NCBI GenBank assembly: GCA_017511375.1
Contig: JAFWKJ010000015.1
Location: 1 to 45,962 of the forward strand
Length of the DNA stretch: 45,962 nt
Reading direction: 5' to 3'
Source: Bacilli bacterium
Lineage (GTDB): Bacteria > Bacillota_I > Bacilli_A > RF39 > UBA660
Shown here: in pieces, positions 43,543-45,962 of the stretch
Layout: every line of letters starts with the position of its first letter
Position numbering within the stretch: position 1 is the first letter of the stretch
The notes under the pieces: model-generated
Told to the model about the DNA's origin: nothing
Databases searched by the model: none
What the model saw: only the letters and a program-made list of their open reading frames with translations
Translations under genes and position numbers: made by a program

Positions 43543-43569
43543 AATACCATCTCACTACTCTTCTCCTAC

Positions 43570-43598
43570 ATTATATATAATAAAATGTTATTTGTAAA
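43570..43598 (-). promoter_or_regulatory. Promoter of the Ig-domain polysaccharide deacetylase
   Basis: TTTACA (43593-43598), a 17-bp spacer and TATAAT (43570-43575), immediately after the stop of the preceding gene. Confidence 0.8.
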
Positions 43599-43600
43599 TT

Positions 43601-44386
43601 CTATTCTGTTTCTGAAAATCTATTTTTTATGAGACCCATCTTAGATAATGCAAAATCATAATAAACATCTTTCATAGTAGTATGACAATATTCACAAGTT
43701 CTACCTTCAATATGTGCCCCACAGTTAGGACATAGAATATTTTTTTCTTGGTTAATCACGAAATCTAATAAATATTGTACATGCTGGAAATGGTCATCAT
43801 CTCCACGAAGGTATTCTCCTTTTTTATCCGTTACATAATCCATATAAGAAACATGAAGAGACATTTGGATGGAAAGAGTCCCATTTTCTTCTATTATTTT
43901 TTGAATGTTATATGCATATGGGGCTATTTTATCCACCACATGTATTTCCCCCTGGGAATCATAATTATGATATTCATTGGAAAGTGACTGATATAAATCA
44001 TCTGTTGTCATTTTTCTCACTACTTCTAACTCTCCTTTAGATATGGCTTCTTCTACTTGTTTGAATCGATCATATAACTGTTCTAGTAATTCTTGTTCTC
44101 CTTTGATTTCAGGTAAATATTTTTGAATCGTTTCATCATAATCATGAATTGTACTATCCTCTTTTTCTATATGAGATTCTCCTCTTGCTTTTTTATTGAT
44201 GCGTTCTGAAATAAAAACAAAAGAAAAAAGCGCTGTGAAGAATAGTACGACAAAATTAATTAAATAAAGCGTTTTGACTTGGGGCGAAAAATTGTTTGCT
44301 TGTTTCATAAATACAATCCAAATTATAAACTGAATTCCTGTAATGATAAAGACAGTGTTCTCCACTCTTTCTCTCTTTTTTTTCAT
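43601..44386 (-). CDS. Tim44-like domain membrane protein with C-terminal zinc ribbon
   Basis: A 261-aa protein with two membrane helices (11-28 and 40-60), a charged linker and a Tim44-like fold at about 98-215 (LYDRFKQVEEAISKGELE; VVRKMTTDDLYQSLSNEY). It ends in a zinc ribbon with Cys219, Cys222, Cys231 and Cys234 (CPNCGAHIEGRTCEYC). The fold binds membranes or partners in the mitochondrial Tim44 family; the bacterial role is not settled. The fold assignment is from pattern, not a search. It is the second gene of an operon, 4 bp after a related protein. Confidence 0.7.
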   Translation of the reverse strand: MKKKRERVENTVFIITGIQFIIWIVFMKQANNFSPQVKTLYLINFVVLFFTALFSFVFISERINKKARGESHIEKEDSTIHDYDETIQKYLPEIKGEQELLEQLYDRFKQVEEAISKGELEVVRKMTTDDLYQSLSNEYHNYDSQGEIHVVDKIAPYAYNIQKIIEENGTLSIQMSLHVSYMDYVTDKKGEYLRGDDDHFQHVQYLLDFVINQEKNILCPNCGAHIEGRTCEYCHTTMKDVYYDFALSKMGLIKNRFSETE

Positions 44387-44390
44387 ACTT

Positions 44391-44909
44391 CTACTCCATT
44401 TCCACGATTAAATAGTTGTGTGTTTCTCCTAAAAGACTTTTTCCACAATGAGGGCATATTTTATCTGTGGTAATATCATAAGAGGCTCCACATCCCTGAC
44501 AACGATAAAATGAAAGTGCTTCTTTCCTTTTTTGTACTTTAAAATTATGAATGACTTGAATTTGCTTTGTTTCGTTTCCTCTTACCACTTCTCCCTCTTT
44601 CACATAGTATTTTGCAAAAGTACATGTAGAGGTAATTTTAATGACGGGAATATTATTTTCTAATTCAAAAGATCTAATAACAGAATCAATTGAAACATAC
44701 TTAAATTTTAAGGAGGATCCATCTTGCGTATTTCTTTCTAAAATTGCTTGAATCTTTTGATATACCTCTTCCTTTACATATTTTTTAATTCTTTCTACTT
44801 GGTTTTCTGTGATTGCCATATAGATATCTTGAATCATTTGATTCATTTCTCCTATAAACAATGAACGATTAAATGTTGTATCAATCTTTGTATATTCTTC
44901 TATAGTCAT
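44391..44909 (-). CDS. Soluble Tim44-like protein with C-terminal zinc ribbon
   Basis: A 172-aa protein with no membrane segment. Residues 15-130 have the same Tim44-like layout as its partner (MNQMIQDIYMAITENQVERI; KKYVKEEVYQKIQAIL), followed by a zinc ribbon with Cys137, Cys140, Cys152 and Cys155 (CQGCGASYDITTDKICPHC). It is the first gene of the pair and has a strong promoter. One soluble and one membrane-bound paralog suggests a complex at the membrane. Confidence 0.65.
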   Translation of the reverse strand: MTIEEYTKIDTTFNRSLFIGEMNQMIQDIYMAITENQVERIKKYVKEEVYQKIQAILERNTQDGSSLKFKYVSIDSVIRSFELENNIPVIKITSTCTFAKYYVKEGEVVRGNETKQIQVIHNFKVQKRKEALSFYRCQGCGASYDITTDKICPHCGKSLLGETHNYLIVEME

Positions 44910-44935
44910 AAGTCCTCCTACCCTGTTCTATCATC

Positions 44936-44964
44936 ATTATATAACGGAATATAAGGTTTGTAAA
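44936..44964 (-). promoter_or_regulatory. Promoter of the Tim44-like pair
   Basis: TTTACA (44959-44964), a 17-bp spacer and TATAAT (44936-44941). Confidence 0.85.
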
Positions 44965-44967
44965 TTC

Positions 44968-45651
44968 CTACAATTGATTGTTTTTCATAAATTCTCTTAA
45001 CAATTTTGTAAGGGCTCTTTTTTCAATTCTTGATACATAACTACGACTAATTCCTAACTTCTTAGAAATATGTTTTTGAGTTTGTTCTTCTCGATCTTCT
45101 AGACCATAACGATTCTTAATAATCTCTTTTTCTCTAGGTGTTAAAACATGCATGTATTCCTTTAAACTTTTTTTATTATCCTTTAATTGCACTTCTTCTG
45201 AAAAATCGACTCCATCAAACTTTAAGACATCTACTATTTCAATTGGGTTTCCATCTTTGTCATAGCCTATTGCTTCATGAAGAGAAATATTGTTTTGATA
45301 TTTATTGTTCTTTCGAAAATACATGAGAATTTCATTTTCAATACACCTGGCACAATACGTTGTGATTCGTACTTGTCTATTCATTTGATAGGTATCAATT
45401 CCCTTAATTAACCCGATTGTTCCAATACTAATTAAATCATCCATGTCTCCTTCTTTTTTGTCATACTTTTTTACAATATGAGCTACTAATCTTAAATTAT
45501 GTTCAATGAGCTTGTTCCTGCTTTCGGGATTGGAATCTTTTTCTAAAATACATTTTTCTTCCTCTTCTTTGCTTAACGGTTCTAAAAAAGCATCTATCGA
45601 ATAACTTCCTGTTAAAGCAAACAAATGAGAAAGAAGCGTTAAAAAAAACAT
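44968..45651 (-). CDS. sigK: RNA polymerase sigma factor, SigK-like
   Basis: A sigma-70 family factor closest by eye to sporulation sigma-K, which directs late mother-cell genes. The 227-aa protein has a hydrophobic N-terminus (MFFLTLLSHLFALTGSYSIDAF) matching a SigK pro-sequence, then PLSKEEEEK, region 2 (RNKLIEHNLRLVAHIVKKY; DLISIGTIGLIKGIDTY; ARCIENEILMYFR) and region 4 (LTPREKEIIKNRYGLE; ISKKLGISRSYVSRIEKRAL). Known SigK proteins share these stretches nearly verbatim. The gene is unbroken, unlike the skin-element-split gene of B. subtilis. The start at 45651 follows GGTGAT. Sporulation in this organism is possible but not proved by one gene. Confidence 0.88.
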   Translation of the reverse strand: MFFLTLLSHLFALTGSYSIDAFLEPLSKEEEEKCILEKDSNPESRNKLIEHNLRLVAHIVKKYDKKEGDMDDLISIGTIGLIKGIDTYQMNRQVRITTYCARCIENEILMYFRKNNKYQNNISLHEAIGYDKDGNPIEIVDVLKFDGVDFSEEVQLKDNKKSLKEYMHVLTPREKEIIKNRYGLEDREEQTQKHISKKLGISRSYVSRIEKRALTKLLREFMKNNQL

Positions 45652-45674
45652 ATAATCACCATTCAATTATATGT

Positions 45675-45962
45675 TTATTTTTCATGTTTTATTTTCTTTT
45701 TCATTGTTTCAAAACACTTTTTCAAAAAACTGAAATTTGTTAGAAAAGCATAAATACAAGCAATTGCTAAACTCAATATATTGGTAAGTAAATGATTGTA
45801 ATAATATAAATATATCGTTATAGTAAAGACAATAATACTTCTCAAGAATAAATCTTTTTCATATTGAATATTTACATATTTTTTTAAATCCATATGTCTA
45901 TACATAAACATTACAAAATAAGAGATGGTTGTAGATACTGCTGCTGCATATAAACCAATATA
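45675..45962 (-). CDS. C-terminal part of a polysaccharide flippase (Wzx/MATE-like), cut by window edge
   Basis: The frame stays open to the right edge. It encodes YIGLYAAAVSTTISYFVMF, then YRHMDLKKYVNIQY, membrane helices and a basic tail (MKKKIKHEK). The G-x-Y-G/A-A-A-x-S-T-x-x-S-Y pattern followed by R-x-x-D-x-K-K-Y is the hallmark of the last third of Wzx-type O-antigen/teichoic flippases that move lipid-linked sugars across the membrane. Only 95 residues are inside the window. It ends 24 bp before sigK and may be co-transcribed with it. Confidence 0.8.
   Translation of the reverse strand, partial: YIGLYAAAVSTTISYFVMFMYRHMDLKKYVNIQYEKDLFLRSIIVFTITIYLYYYNHLLTNILSLAIACIYAFLTNFSFLKKCFETMKKKIKHEK

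Noticed and set aside
45675-45911. Stand-alone 78-aa membrane protein
   Set aside because: The frame is open to the right edge and the upstream codons continue a typical flippase sequence, so it is the end of a larger gene.
1-45962. Mycoplasma-type genetic code (TGA as Trp)
   Set aside because: TGA ends several intact genes, including mraZ at 38865 and the aminotransferase at 18936, and Trp is encoded by TGG in conserved motifs.
1-45962. Prophage, insertion sequence, integrative element or CRISPR array
   Set aside because: No transposase, integrase, capsid or cas gene, no direct-repeat array with spacers, and no tRNA-end duplication. The only sizeable DNA repeat is inside the giant gene.

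Overview
This is a chromosomal window from a low-GC Gram-positive bacterium (Bacillota). It is very AT-rich and carries a mraZ-rsmH-ftsL-PBP cell-division cluster, YqeG/YqeH, PASTA-type penicillin-binding proteins and a SigK-like sigma factor. TGA is used as a stop (for example mraZ and the aminotransferase at 18936-20381), so the code is standard and not the Mycoplasma code. The mix of a Bacilli-type wall cluster with many orphan membrane-anchored proteins suits a little-studied gut Bacilli or Erysipelotrichia-like lineage; that placement is inference. I see no tRNA, rRNA, CRISPR array, insertion sequence or prophage. Genes are packed, no gene-free stretch exceeds 300 bases, and almost everything is on the minus strand. 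The exceptions are the deacetylase at the left edge and the CofE-like gene at 16211-17398.

Left part (1-13000): an edge-truncated polysaccharide deacetylase, an exported orphan, a membrane-anchored DUF4127 protein, then a peptidoglycan block read right to left. The block is a one-PASTA class B PBP, a 613-residue coiled-coil orphan, mraY, an M18 aminopeptidase, a transglutaminase-like protein and ftsW. It resembles a spoVD-mraY-spoVE segment with unrelated genes inserted.

Middle (13000-26500): an ATP-grasp protein, a YjgR-type HerA-like ATPase, an anchored orphan, a CofE-like ligase and a small orphan. Next comes the most interesting piece, a tight six-gene operon (23377 down to 17768): LysR regulator, radical SAM enzyme, NADAR (YbiA-like) protein, PLP aminotransferase, CYTH protein and a thymidylate-kinase-like protein whose P-loop lysine is replaced by threonine. 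It sits just downstream of a separate three-gene ABC-2 exporter operon that has a structured leader. The operon looks like a small-molecule, possibly nucleotide-linked, pathway that I do not recognise.

Right part (26500-45962): a YbjQ-family operon; a 1627-residue orphan with two kinds of tandem repeats next to a DUF1292 protein; two anchored orphans; the mraZ-rsmH-ftsL-PBP operon, which ends in two anchored orphans instead of mraY/murD; an exported pilin-like orphan; yqeG-yqeH; a second polysaccharide deacetylase; a pair of Tim44-like zinc-ribbon proteins; sigK; and the C-terminus of a polysaccharide flippase cut by the right edge.

Promoters are strikingly uniform. Many have an extended -10 (TGnTATAAT), and in several places the -35 of one operon lies inside the intrinsic terminator of the operon before it. 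Three GTGG repeats at exact 10-bp spacing in front of mraZ match the known MraZ operator. Start codons were corrected from Shine-Dalgarno placement where a better internal start existed.
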